From Alphaproteobacteria bacterium UBA1301 (GTDB lineage Bacteria > Pseudomonadota > Alphaproteobacteria > Micropepsales > Micropepsaceae), in NCBI GenBank assembly GCA_002307725.1, contig DBUB01000001.1:1-64000 (forward strand): a DNA stretch of 64,000 nt. Direction: 5' to 3'. This document shows positions 34,352-42,868 of the stretch, piece by piece. Each line of letters starts with the position of its first letter. The first letter of the stretch is position 1. A model generated the notes under the pieces. It did not search any database and was not told where the DNA came from. It saw only the letters and a program-made list of their open reading frames with translations. The position numbers and the translations under genes are program-made.

Positions 34352-34954
34352 TCAGTTCGCCGGCTTCAGACCTGTGAGCAAGCTATTCGTCAAGATGTCG
34401 ATGATGGTGTCGAGTTGCTCGCGGCTGTCGAGCTTGCCGGCAATATAGGCGCTGACCGGCCCGTGCAGCGCGCACCAAAACACGTTGCCGAGCACGGAGG
34501 GATCGCCCTGGACGATGCCGCCGGCAATGAGGGCATCCATGCTGCGGCGGGTGGTGGCCCGGGCGCGCTCCATCGCGGCGAGCAGTCCCGGATATTTGGC
34601 CAGATCGGGATAGGGCAGCTCGAACATGATGCGGTAGCAATCCGGCTCGGCGAGAGCAAAATTCACATAGGCCTTGCGTTTGGCCATGCCGCGCTCCGGC
34701 GCCGTTCCGTCCACCTTATCGGCCGCTTCAAGTGCCGCCACAAAACGGTTGAAGGCGCGCTCCATCGAGACGGCAAGAATTTCTTCCTTATCGTGAAAGT
34801 AATGGTAGGGTTTCATGGGGCTGATCCCCATGACCTCGGCCAGCGCCCGCATGGTCACCCCGTCGGTACCGCGTTGCGCAAACAAGCGGCTGGCCGCGGC
34901 GCAGAGCTGCTCGCGGAATTCTGTGATGTCTTCGTCGCTCAACGTGCGTGGCAC
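34352..34954 (-). CDS. TetR-family regulator
   Basis: A 200-residue regulator with an N-terminal DNA-binding domain (LCAAASRLFAQRGTDGVTM; LAEVMGISPMKPYHYFHDKE) and a helical effector domain. GGGGAGAA seven bases upstream selects GTG 34954; a longer frame to 35092 is not needed. Its stop converges on the mannanase gene. It overlaps a short upstream frame by 16 bases, which might allow coupled translation. Confidence 0.9.
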   Translation of the reverse strand: MPRTLSDEDITEFREQLCAAASRLFAQRGTDGVTMRALAEVMGISPMKPYHYFHDKEEILAVSMERAFNRFVAALEAADKVDGTAPERGMAKRKAYVNFALAEPDCYRIMFELPYPDLAKYPGLLAAMERARATTRRSMDALIAGGIVQGDPSVLGNVFWCALHGPVSAYIAGKLDSREQLDTIIDILTNSLLTGLKPAN

Positions 34955-35163
34955 AATAGCTTCTCCCCAAGATAACGGCCGCGAAGCACCGGCCAGAGGA
35001 TGAAACGTGGCACAAACAGCTTGGTGTGCCAACCGCCTCGGCGCGGTGAGGAGCCCGAATCGGCCGCCTCCATCAAGGGCAGCCAGATGCAAAGTAGCGG
35101 CAGCAAGCCCTGGACGAACTCAGGCAGGTGCCCGGTTTGCGGCACCAGCTGGGAAAGACGCAC
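34939..35163 (-). CDS. Doubtful short frame overlapping the TetR start
   Basis: A frame of about 74 residues (GTG 35163, no ribosome site seen) contains a hydrophobic stretch FVQGLLPLLCIWLPLMEA and a tail LFVPRFILWPVLRGRYLGEK. It ends 16 bases inside the TetR gene. The composition is more protein-like than the other frames in this 297-base gap, but there is no homologue I recognise and no good start. It may be the end of a decayed gene or simple leader DNA. Confidence 0.2.
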   Translation of the reverse strand: MRLSQLVPQTGHLPEFVQGLLPLLCIWLPLMEAADSGSSPRRGGWHTKLFVPRFILWPVLRGRYLGEKLLCHAR

Positions 35164-35251
35164 TCGCCATCGGGCAGTTTTTTCGGCTGCGACCGGGTAC
35201 CGTCACGGGTGGAAATACATCTTCCTATCGGCGCTGGGCGTGGTGTACCGG

Positions 35252-36295
35252 CTAACGCCAGGGACGCGAACGGGCCACGGAGATGCCGCGCAGATCGTCT
35301 GGCCATTTTCCCGAGACCGCGCAATAGAAGTGATAGAGATCGCCGCGCCAAGTGATCAATGCCGGCTTGTGGGCGTAATCTTCGTCGACGGAACCTGGGG
35401 CCCCGGCATCGACGATAATCTCTGGCACCTTGGTGAAGTGATAAGGATCGGTGCCAAGGGCGAGCAGTTCCCGCGCTTTGCCGTCGGACGCCAAACCGAA
35501 ATAATAGAGCGCCCATTGCCGGCCGATGCGCAGAACCGCCGGATCGCTGGCAAAGCGCGCATCCCAAGCCGGTTCGGCACCGTTCGGAAGGATCGGGTTG
35601 CCGGGAAACCGCGTCCAGGTCTTCAAGTCCTTTGAAGTCGCCAGACCGGTCTGTTCGTGCCAGCGCTTCTCGGTGTTTTTGGCGTTGTAGAACAGGTAGT
35701 AAGTGTCGCCCTCCTTCACCAGATAAGGCTTGTAGAGCCCGCCAGCTTCCCATGCTGCATTCGCATCGGGCGTCAAAATAGGTTCGCTGCGCTCCCAGTG
35801 GTGCAGATCATCGCTCCACGCCAGCCCGATAACGGCCGGCCCCACTTCGTAGCCGGGGTTCGGATAGGCGTGCCAAGCGCCGAGATAGCGCCCGCCGACC
35901 TTCTTGAGCGTCGCTGGCGAACGAAGATCGTCGTCCCTGAGGATGCACATCAGGGCGGCGTTGAAACGGGTGATCGGCGACGCCGGATCGCGGGGAAAGA
36001 TCAGTCCGGCCCGGCTCCAAGTCACCAGATCGTCCGACTGCGCCAGCCCGGTCTGATAGCCGGTGCCGTCGAACCCGACATAGGTCATGAAAAAGCGCCC
36101 TTCGGCGCTGAAGACGAAAGGACAGTCAACAGAACGTTCGTCGAAACTGCCGGCGATATGGGATGGACCGAGAACGAGCCGCCCGTATTTGTACGGCGTG
36201 CGGAAGATGGAAAGGCTGTCTGCCGGTGCGCCCCAGGCCCCGGCAACCCCGGAGGCGGCACAACCAACCAGCACACTGCGGCGCGACAGCGACAT
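35252..36295 (-). CDS. Tat-exported five-bladed-propeller glycosidase (GH43/GH130-like)
   Basis: A 347-residue exported protein. MSLSRRSVLVGCAASGVAGA is a Tat signal. The mature part has repeated propeller-blade motifs, such as GLAQSDDLVTWSRAG, GLAWSDDLHHWERS and GLATSKDLKTWTRFPGNPIL, together with DYAHKPALITWRGDLYHFY. This blade pattern is that of GH43, GH32/68, GH117 and GH130-like enzymes; the family and substrate cannot be fixed by eye. ATG 36295 has GGAG nine bases upstream; ATG 36316 is an alternative. It lies directly downstream of the TonB receptor gene in the same direction. Confidence 0.75.
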   Translation of the reverse strand: MSLSRRSVLVGCAASGVAGAWGAPADSLSIFRTPYKYGRLVLGPSHIAGSFDERSVDCPFVFSAEGRFFMTYVGFDGTGYQTGLAQSDDLVTWSRAGLIFPRDPASPITRFNAALMCILRDDDLRSPATLKKVGGRYLGAWHAYPNPGYEVGPAVIGLAWSDDLHHWERSEPILTPDANAAWEAGGLYKPYLVKEGDTYYLFYNAKNTEKRWHEQTGLATSKDLKTWTRFPGNPILPNGAEPAWDARFASDPAVLRIGRQWALYYFGLASDGKARELLALGTDPYHFTKVPEIIVDAGAPGSVDEDYAHKPALITWRGDLYHFYCAVSGKWPDDLRGISVARSRPWR

Positions 36296-36392
36296 CGGCA
36301 ACGTCTCCATCCCCATAAAGGGACCGGCGGTCCAATCGCACTTGGACCGCCGGCTGATCGTCCAGGGAGGGCATTATCCTGGATCGTACTTC

Positions 36393-38972
36393 TTACATCT
36401 TGTAGCGCACGCCAACGATGAACTGACGGTCGTTGATCGTCGTGCTGGCAGGACGGGTCGTTGTTGTAAAGTACTGATCGATCCGCGTATGCAGCAAGTT
36501 GCTGCCTTCCAGCGAGAGGGTCAGATTCTCGTCGAGGTCGTAGGACACCGACGCATCGAGCCAGCCATAGGCCTTGTTGAAGATGGCCGCGGTGCCAGCG
36601 AACTGGCCGGAAGCCGCATACAACGAATTGTAGTACGAGCTGCGCCAGTTGTAGGCAATGCGGGCGCTGATCGGACCCTTTTCGTACATGCCGATCAGGT
36701 TGGCGCTGTGACGCGACAAGTACTGCAGCGGCGTGCTGAGGCCGACCACCTGCGATGGCGCCGAACTGTCAACATAAGTGTAGTTGGCCTGCATACCGAG
36801 ACCAGAGAGCAATCCCGGCAGGAAGTCGTAGAATTGCGTGTAGCCGACTTCAAAGCCTTGCGCCTTGCCGTTTTCGGCATTGCCCGTGGTGGTGATGTTC
36901 CAGTCCACCCCGTCGATCGTCATCGTCACGGCGCGGGTCGCCCAGAAGTTCTTCACGTCCTTGTTGAAGAGGGCGAGATAGACGGAATCGCTCTTGCCGA
37001 AATAGTACTCGAGCGAAACGTCATAGGACGTTGCCTGCATCGGCTTCAGTTCGGGGTTGCCGCCATTGCCGCTGTTGTTGCCGGGCACCAGCGTCAAACC
37101 GGGCGCCAAGCTGGAGAAGCTCGGCAGGTTCAGCGTCTTGGAGAAAGACGCACGCAGCTTGAGTTCGTCGCTGAGATGCGCCGTCATGGTCACCGACGGC
37201 AGGAAGTCGGTCCGGGTGGTGTGCGGGTTGTACGCGGTATAGCCGCTCACCACACCATTCACGATATTGCTCTTGTATCCCAAGATCGACGTATTGGTAT
37301 TCATGACGCGGCCGCCGATGACGCCGGTGATTGGAACCAGGAGTTCGGTTTCGACCCTCGCCTGCAGATAGCCGGAGGTGATCCGCTCGGACTGCGTATA
37401 AGGCGACTTCGGATCGACATAGGGCGTATTCGAGTTGCCAAGCATGGACTTGATGCCCGACAAATTGGCACGCAGGAAGTTCGGGTCGGCGGTCCAGATA
37501 TCATTCGGCAGCGAATAGCCCGACAGCACACCGGAGAACCCGGTGTTGTGGTACTGCACCATCATGTTCTGGACGTCAGCACCATTCTTCGCCGTAAAGG
37601 TGCCGACGAAGCGGATGGGCTGGAAGTTGTTATCGTGGACGGCATAGCGCACGCCCGCATCGATTTCCTTGATCGGCCCCCAACTGGTTTGATACTGCGC
37701 ATCCATTTTGGCGGCGAGCTGGGTCGCGTAGTACTGGTTCTCGTTGTACGCAAGGCTGTTGACCGTGTAGGCGCTCAGGGAGGTGAAGTTGCCGCCGCTG
37801 AAGCTGTAGGACGGAACGGTCGTCGTCATGTCTTCCGACAAAGACGTGAACGGCGTGGTTGCGCCGACGGCCGTGTAGTAGAGATTGCTGCGGCCGCGCA
37901 CATACTGGACGTTGCTGGTGACCGTCAGATTACCATGGTTCCAGTTGCCGCCGAGAACGTAGTTCTGCGTCGTGTCGGTGTTGTCGCGCGCCGTGCCATA
38001 GGTGCCGAACGACATGTTGCCGGTGTAGGTACCGGTTGCCAGATCGGTCGTGCCGGGGAACACCGTAAAGGTGCCGGCCACCGAATTGGCGAAGGACGGA
38101 TAGGCGTAATAGGTATATTGGTTCTGGTAGGTCGAAAATTTCAGGAAGTTGGCATCAAAGTAGAAGTCCAACTCGGACGTCGGACGCCACTGCAGCGAGG
38201 CATTGATGCCCATGCGGTCACGATGGCCGTCAATGGTCGGGTTCCAGAAGCCGGTTGATGTGGCGACGCTGGTGCCCGAAATGGCGTAGGTATTCCAGGC
38301 AGGCGAGCCGGCCGAATCGAAACTCTGGTGGAACGCGCGCTCCTGGAACGAGACACTGACGAGAGCACCGACTTCGCCGATCGCAGTGTTCCAGCGATCC
38401 GCATAAAGAGCCGAAGCCTGCGGCTTGGCGGATTTGGCTAGATCGGCATAGGCGACGCGAAAATCGGCGCGAAGCTGCATGCTGTTGAAATCGAACGGAC
38501 GAGCCGTGCGAATATCGACCAATCCGCCCAAGCCGCCTTCGAGTTGGCTGGCTTGCGGTGTCTTGTAGACGTCGATGCCGGCGACGAGTTCGGACGGAAC
38601 ATCCTGAAGGTTCAGGATACGGCTGCCACCGGCGGTCATGATTTCCTGACCGTTCAGCGTGGTTTGGACCTGCTGAAGGCCGCGGATGGCGATGCCGCCG
38701 CCTTCACCAAGGTCACGCGTGACCTGGACGCCGGTGATGTGCTGTAGCGAATCCGTGACATTTAGATCCGGAAACTTGCCGATATCTTCGGCGACGATCG
38801 AATCGACGATCGAAGCCGAATTCTTCTTGAGGCTCATTGCGGATTCCAGGCTGGCCCGCATACCGGAAACAACGACGGTCTCGATCGTCTGATCCGATTG
38901 CGCCAGCGCAGGAACAGATGTTGCCCCGGCCAGCACGGCTGCCCCAGCCAACAGTGTGACTCTCAACTTCAT
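36393..38972 (-). CDS. TonB-dependent outer-membrane receptor
   Basis: An 859-residue receptor with a Sec signal (MKLRVTLLAGAAVLAGATSV ... ALAQ), a TonB-box-like segment (TIETVVVSG), a plug domain (SIVAEDIGKFPDLNVTDSLQ; GIAIRGLQQVQTTLNGQEIM) and a 22-strand-type barrel ending in an aromatic position (FIVGVRYKM). This Caulobacter-like subclass often imports plant oligosaccharides. GGGAGGTC precedes ATG 38972. The upstream gap carries an AT-rich motif shared with catabolic genes further right, and the next gene downstream is a glycosidase, so a carbohydrate ligand is likely. Confidence 0.95.
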   Translation of the reverse strand: MKLRVTLLAGAAVLAGATSVPALAQSDQTIETVVVSGMRASLESAMSLKKNSASIVDSIVAEDIGKFPDLNVTDSLQHITGVQVTRDLGEGGGIAIRGLQQVQTTLNGQEIMTAGGSRILNLQDVPSELVAGIDVYKTPQASQLEGGLGGLVDIRTARPFDFNSMQLRADFRVAYADLAKSAKPQASALYADRWNTAIGEVGALVSVSFQERAFHQSFDSAGSPAWNTYAISGTSVATSTGFWNPTIDGHRDRMGINASLQWRPTSELDFYFDANFLKFSTYQNQYTYYAYPSFANSVAGTFTVFPGTTDLATGTYTGNMSFGTYGTARDNTDTTQNYVLGGNWNHGNLTVTSNVQYVRGRSNLYYTAVGATTPFTSLSEDMTTTVPSYSFSGGNFTSLSAYTVNSLAYNENQYYATQLAAKMDAQYQTSWGPIKEIDAGVRYAVHDNNFQPIRFVGTFTAKNGADVQNMMVQYHNTGFSGVLSGYSLPNDIWTADPNFLRANLSGIKSMLGNSNTPYVDPKSPYTQSERITSGYLQARVETELLVPITGVIGGRVMNTNTSILGYKSNIVNGVVSGYTAYNPHTTRTDFLPSVTMTAHLSDELKLRASFSKTLNLPSFSSLAPGLTLVPGNNSGNGGNPELKPMQATSYDVSLEYYFGKSDSVYLALFNKDVKNFWATRAVTMTIDGVDWNITTTGNAENGKAQGFEVGYTQFYDFLPGLLSGLGMQANYTYVDSSAPSQVVGLSTPLQYLSRHSANLIGMYEKGPISARIAYNWRSSYYNSLYAASGQFAGTAAIFNKAYGWLDASVSYDLDENLTLSLEGSNLLHTRIDQYFTTTTRPASTTINDRQFIVGVRYKM

Positions 38973-39330
38973 TTTCTTGACCTCCCATTGCCGACGATTG
39001 GTTCAATCAATATCAGCCAGCTTTTCTCAGATTAGGTCACATCCCCGGCTTGTCTGACAAGGACAAACCATCGTTTTGACCAACTTAGAACATTATTTAT
39101 GTTATGTAGTGACTGAAATACCATACCGCATGGGATATGTAGCGATATCGTATCATTTCTTGGGTTATCCATTTGAAATAAAATGGTATTCGTCGTCAGA
39201 GCGTGGTCGCCAGTTCCCGAAAATGGCGGTAACAGGTAACGATACCAACACCTTGCGTTGTAAAATTCGGGTCAAATGATGGGCTTAAAGCCGTCTCGCA
39301 ACAAACGATCAAATTCGCTCATCCACTGTG
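38973..39330. other. AT-rich 358-base gap upstream of the TonB receptor
   Basis: No gene is visible. The stretch 39061-39270 is markedly AT-rich compared with its surroundings. It holds the operator-like motif at 39086-39109 and long-range inverted segments AATACCAT (39117-39124) and ATGGTATT (39183-39190). It most likely contains the receptor promoter and leader. Confidence 0.55.
39086..39109. promoter_or_regulatory. Candidate operator A (TATGTTATGTA motif)
   Basis: TATGTTATGTA at 39098-39108 is identical to the reverse complement of 42233-42243 in the TRAP/VOC gap. It sits about 115-135 bases before the TonB receptor start. The flanking ACATTATT extends the AT-rich site. Confidence 0.5.
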
Positions 39331-41238
39331 TCACAGCCTCGGATCGGTGAGCCACGGTACGTACGCGACAATCAGGACCGCTGCCAGGATCGCCAGCATG
39401 TAAATCCAGATCGCATGGACAGCCTTTTCCGGCGCAACCCGGCCGATGGCACAAGCCTGATAGAAGCCAATGCCCAATGGCGGCGTGAACAGCCCCAGAC
39501 TCATCGCCAGCACCATGACGATGCCATAATGGACCGGCGCAATACCAAGCGCCTTGGCGATGGGAAACAGCAGCGGCGCAAAGACAACGACCGCCGGGAT
39601 GCCCTCGAGAATGCTGCCGAGGATGGCAAAGACCACAATCGACAAGGCCATAAAGCCGGCCCTTCCACCCGGCATCGCCTCCATCGTGGCGGCAAGCTGA
39701 TGCGAAAACTCGGCTTGAGTCAGGGCCCACGCCATCGTCGATGCCGTGCCGAGTATGATCATGATGGCGCCCGACAGGGACAAGGTCTCGCACAGCATCG
39801 GCCACATCCGCTCGAGCCGGAAACTGCGGTAGAATACCGCCGATACGATGATCGTGTAGATCACGCCGATGGTCGACACTTCGGTGGCTGTAGTCACACC
39901 CGTCACCACCGCCATGCGGATGACGACGAGCAGAAGCAACGGCGGCAAAGCCACAACCAAAGCCGTCAAGATTTCGCGCAGCGTCGCGCGATGCACGCCG
40001 TCGACCCGCTCCGAGCGGGAGCGAAACCACGCCACGATGATGAGCCCTATCGCCCCCACGACCGCCGGCAGCATGCCACCGGTGAACAAGGCCGAAATGG
40101 AAACGCCGGTCACCGACCCGACGGTGATCAGGACAATCGATGGCGGAATGGTTTCGCCCATTGCTGCCGAAGCTGAAAGCAGGCCGATCAACTCGCCCGG
40201 CGGCTTACCGCGTCGCTGCATCTCGGGCAGCAGGACTGGCGCGATCGCCGCCATATTGGCCGCTTTTGATCCCGATATGCCCGACACCAGGTACATCGCG
40301 GCGATCAGCACATACGACATGCCGCCCCTAAAATGCGCCACCAGCGTCGACAGCACACCGGCCAGCGCCGCGGCAAGACCCGTCGCCTCGATCATCAACC
40401 CGAGCAGGACAAACAGAGGAATGGAAAGCAGCAAGAAGCCCGACATCCCTTCGTCGATGCAGATCGCTGCGATCGCCATCGGCGTCGTTGTGGCAAAGGA
40501 AAAATAGACCACAGCCGCCAGCCCGAAGGAGACCGCGATGGGGGCTCCAGCAAAGGTCAGAACCGCCACCCCAAGGCCGAAGAATATGAGAAGGTTCCAA
40601 TTCTGCATGGCCTGCAGTTGCGGCGCGAACAGCCACAGCGCCAGCCCGATGGCCGCCAACAGCGCTGCGGCTGCCATGACGTCCGCCAGACGGGCGCGCT
40701 GGATCAACTGCAGCAGGGCGATCACCAGCATCAGAAGAATGCCGACAATGACGGCCGCGGCCTTGCAGGTATCGGGCAAGCCCAGCGCCGGCGAGGTGAT
40801 CGCCATCTCGGCAACGGCATGCTCCCAGGCCGGCCGCAGCATCAGCGCCAGGAACAGGATGACGGCGAGCGATGCAAACGTCTCGATCCGCCGCTGCCAA
40901 CGCGCCGGGGCCAGACCGATTAGCACCGTGAGGCGCATGTGGCCGCCCCGGTGCTGGGCAACCGCTGCCCCCAGCATCGACATCCAGAGAAAGAGGATCC
41001 CCGCCAGTTCGTCCGACCACAGCAGCGGCTGGTGCAGGACATAGCGGAACGCGACGCCGGCAAACAGAATCGCCACCTCGACGACGATCAGGATCGCGCC
41101 GGGGATTTCGGCCACCAGGCCGACGGCATGCTCGGCCCGTGCAGCCCACGCCTTCAGCGCCACAAACCCGTTGCCGCGCCCAGCGCCCTTAGCCGAGACG
41201 GCCGACGTATCTTTCGAGATGCCTCCAAGCGGCGTCAC
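39331..41238 (-). CDS. TRAP transporter fused small and large membrane subunits (DctQM)
   Basis: A 635-residue membrane protein. Residues ~25-205 form the four-helix DctQ part (EVAILFAGVAFRYVLHQPLL; WSDELAGILFLWMSMLGAA), and the rest is the DctM part (LGVAVLTFAGAPIAVSFGLA; GSILEGIPAVVVFAPLLFP; SLGLFTPPLGIGFYQACAIG). TRAP systems use sodium or proton gradients to import organic acids delivered by a periplasmic protein. GTG 41238 has GGAGGGAG about ten bases upstream, inside dctP, which it overlaps by 50 bases. Q-M fusions are known but less common than separate genes. The neighbours suggest an acid-sugar substrate. Confidence 0.93.
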   Translation of the reverse strand: MTPLGGISKDTSAVSAKGAGRGNGFVALKAWAARAEHAVGLVAEIPGAILIVVEVAILFAGVAFRYVLHQPLLWSDELAGILFLWMSMLGAAVAQHRGGHMRLTVLIGLAPARWQRRIETFASLAVILFLALMLRPAWEHAVAEMAITSPALGLPDTCKAAAVIVGILLMLVIALLQLIQRARLADVMAAAALLAAIGLALWLFAPQLQAMQNWNLLIFFGLGVAVLTFAGAPIAVSFGLAAVVYFSFATTTPMAIAAICIDEGMSGFLLLSIPLFVLLGLMIEATGLAAALAGVLSTLVAHFRGGMSYVLIAAMYLVSGISGSKAANMAAIAPVLLPEMQRRGKPPGELIGLLSASAAMGETIPPSIVLITVGSVTGVSISALFTGGMLPAVVGAIGLIIVAWFRSRSERVDGVHRATLREILTALVVALPPLLLLVVIRMAVVTGVTTATEVSTIGVIYTIIVSAVFYRSFRLERMWPMLCETLSLSGAIMIILGTASTMAWALTQAEFSHQLAATMEAMPGGRAGFMALSIVVFAILGSILEGIPAVVVFAPLLFPIAKALGIAPVHYGIVMVLAMSLGLFTPPLGIGFYQACAIGRVAPEKAVHAIWIYMLAILAAVLIVAYVPWLTDPRL

Positions 41239-42190
41239 CGAAAATCTCCCTCCAATGGCGGTAAAATCCCCGCTCTATTAGTATTTTTTTGAATGGCGCC
41301 GGATCAGGATCGGCGAACGTCATATGGCGGGCGGATAGCGCGGCGCGAACCGAAACATTGAGCGCCGCGACGTCGGCGCGTTGCGCCACGCAGCAGGTGT
41401 TGAGAACGGTCTCCGCGACGGCGCGGATATCCTTGGGCAGTCGATACCACGCGGCACTATTGGCCACGAAAAGATAGCCATCCCAGATGTGATTGGTGCA
41501 GCTGATGTAGTTCTGAACCTCGTACAGCTTCGCCGTATCGATGATCGGCAACGGGTTTTCCTGCCCGTCCACCACATGGGTCTGCAAGGCGGTGTAGACC
41601 TCGCTGAACTGCATCCCCGTTGGCGTGCCGCCCAAAGTCCGGAACAGACTGATCGGCAACGAACTGACCGGAACGCGAATCTTCAAGCCGCTGAGGTCGG
41701 CGGGCGTCAAGACCGGCCGGCGCGACGTGGTGATCTGGCGAAAGCCGTTGTCCCAGACGCGCGGCATCATGTGCAGCCCCGCCTTCTCAACCTCCGACGC
41801 AATGAATCCGCCGAGATCGCCATCCATCGCCGCCCACACCGTCTGGTAGTCGCGGAAGGCAAAACCGACGGCATTGATGGCGGCCGCCGGAACCAGCGTG
41901 GCTATCGCAAGCGATGACGGGGTGAAAAACTCGATGGCCCCGGCCCGCAATTGGTTCAGCATGCCGGTGTCACCGCCAAGCTGATTGCTGGGAAAGATGC
42001 GGATGTCGAGTTCGCCGGCCGTTTCCTTGCGGATTTGGTCCGCCGCTTGGCGTGCGCGCCGGTTGAGCGGATGCGTCGCCGGGAGGTTGTTGCCATATTT
42101 GTAGACAAAACGGGACTTGGCCCGGGCGCGCGCCCCAGTCCCGGCCCAGGCGGCCACGCCTGCCAGGACTGACCTCCTGTCAAACTCCAT
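41189..42190 (-). CDS. TRAP transporter periplasmic binding protein DctP
   Basis: A 333-residue solute-binding protein. It has a Tat-like signal (MEFDRRSVLAGVAAWAGTGA), then the DctP fold with YGNNLPATHPLNRRARQAAD, IRIFPSNQLGGDTGMLNQLR, the ligand-site region LKIRVPVSSLPISLFRTLGG (the conserved Arg that binds the carboxylate) and MQFSEVYTALQTHVVDGQEN. It would capture a carboxylate, probably a sugar acid given the PdxA2-like and kinase genes beside it. GTG 42193 directly precedes ATG 42190; the ATG is used. It heads the TRAP operon, divergent from the VOC gene across a conserved AT-rich motif. Confidence 0.93.
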   Translation of the reverse strand: MEFDRRSVLAGVAAWAGTGARARAKSRFVYKYGNNLPATHPLNRRARQAADQIRKETAGELDIRIFPSNQLGGDTGMLNQLRAGAIEFFTPSSLAIATLVPAAAINAVGFAFRDYQTVWAAMDGDLGGFIASEVEKAGLHMMPRVWDNGFRQITTSRRPVLTPADLSGLKIRVPVSSLPISLFRTLGGTPTGMQFSEVYTALQTHVVDGQENPLPIIDTAKLYEVQNYISCTNHIWDGYLFVANSAAWYRLPKDIRAVAETVLNTCCVAQRADVAALNVSVRAALSARHMTFADPDPAPFKKILIERGFYRHWREIFGDAAWRHLERYVGRLG

Positions 42191-42228
42191 CACGACGTCC
42201 GTCTGGCTGGTCGTAGTCTCAAAAAAAC

Positions 42229-42287
42229 GTTATACATAACATAGTTCATGTTATATTCGTTGTCCAGCAGAGCCTAATGTAACATAT
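42229..42287. promoter_or_regulatory. Candidate operator cluster B between TRAP and VOC genes
   Basis: Three related AT-rich sites lie in this gap: GTTATACATAAC (42229-42240, arms GTTAT/ATAAC), the perfect palindrome ATAACAT-AGTTC-ATGTTAT (42236-42254) and GCCTAATGTAACATAT (42272-42287). The last closely matches the site before GH106/GH42 at 60357-60376. Position between two divergent starts fits a shared regulator. Confidence 0.6.
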
Positions 42288-42301
42288 CGAATGAGGACGC
42301 G

Positions 42302-42850
42302 ATGAGCAGGTTTTTTGGCGAAGTCCGCCAAATTGGATACGTGGTGCGGGATATCGAAGCCGCCATGAAGTACTGGTCCGAGACGCTCGGTATCGGCCCG
42401 TGGTTCTATGCTCCGAAAATCATCGACCAGCATTTCGAATACAAAGGCAAGCCGTCACCGATCCAGCGCGCCGTCGCATTGGCCAATTCCGGCCCCTTGC
42501 AGATGGAACTCGTGCAGCAACTCAACGACGCACCGTCGATGTATCTCGACTTTCTCAAGGCTGGGCATACCGGTGCCCAGCATTTCGCCTATTGGACCAC
42601 CGCTTTCGATGCCGACTTGGCGCGGCTCACGGCCCAAGGCTTGACCGTAGGCATGAACGGCTCGGTCGGGGCCGGCGGCCGCTATGTCTATTTCGAAACC
42701 GAATTCCACCCCGGCACGGTGATCGAATTGTCCGAAGTCTCGGGCCCCAAAGGCGCCCTGTTCCGCCAGATTCGCGAGGCGAGTGCGAACTGGGACGGCA
42801 CCGATCCGGTCCGGGCGTTCCCCGATCTCTCTAAAATGCCGGCGAAATAG
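42302..42850 (+). CDS. VOC-superfamily (glyoxalase-fold) protein
   Basis: A 182-residue protein with paired VOC modules: VRQIGYVVRDIEAAMKYWSE carries the first metal-site region, LQMELVQQLND a Glu, HFAYWTTAFDADLARLTAQ a His, and YFETEFHPGTVIELSEVS the final Glu. VOC enzymes include lyases, isomerases, dioxygenases and epimerases. Placed opposite the TRAP operon and next to pdxA, it probably acts on the imported acid or an intermediate. GAGG precedes ATG 42302. The exact reaction is unknown. Confidence 0.8.
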   Translation: MSRFFGEVRQIGYVVRDIEAAMKYWSETLGIGPWFYAPKIIDQHFEYKGKPSPIQRAVALANSGPLQMELVQQLNDAPSMYLDFLKAGHTGAQHFAYWTTAFDADLARLTAQGLTVGMNGSVGAGGRYVYFETEFHPGTVIELSEVSGPKGALFRQIREASANWDGTDPVRAFPDLSKMPAK

Positions 42851-42868
42851 CGAACCGCCCGCTGCCTG

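Noticed and set aside
35073..35753. Minus-strand frame running past the end of the propeller glycosidase
   Set aside because: Most of it is a shadow of the glycosidase in another frame, and its tail is Cys/Ser/Arg-rich with no domain.
36087..38258. 723-codon plus-strand frame opposite the TonB receptor
   Set aside because: The receptor on the minus strand has signal, plug and barrel motifs; the opposite frame is Arg/His/Gly-rich with no recognisable fold.
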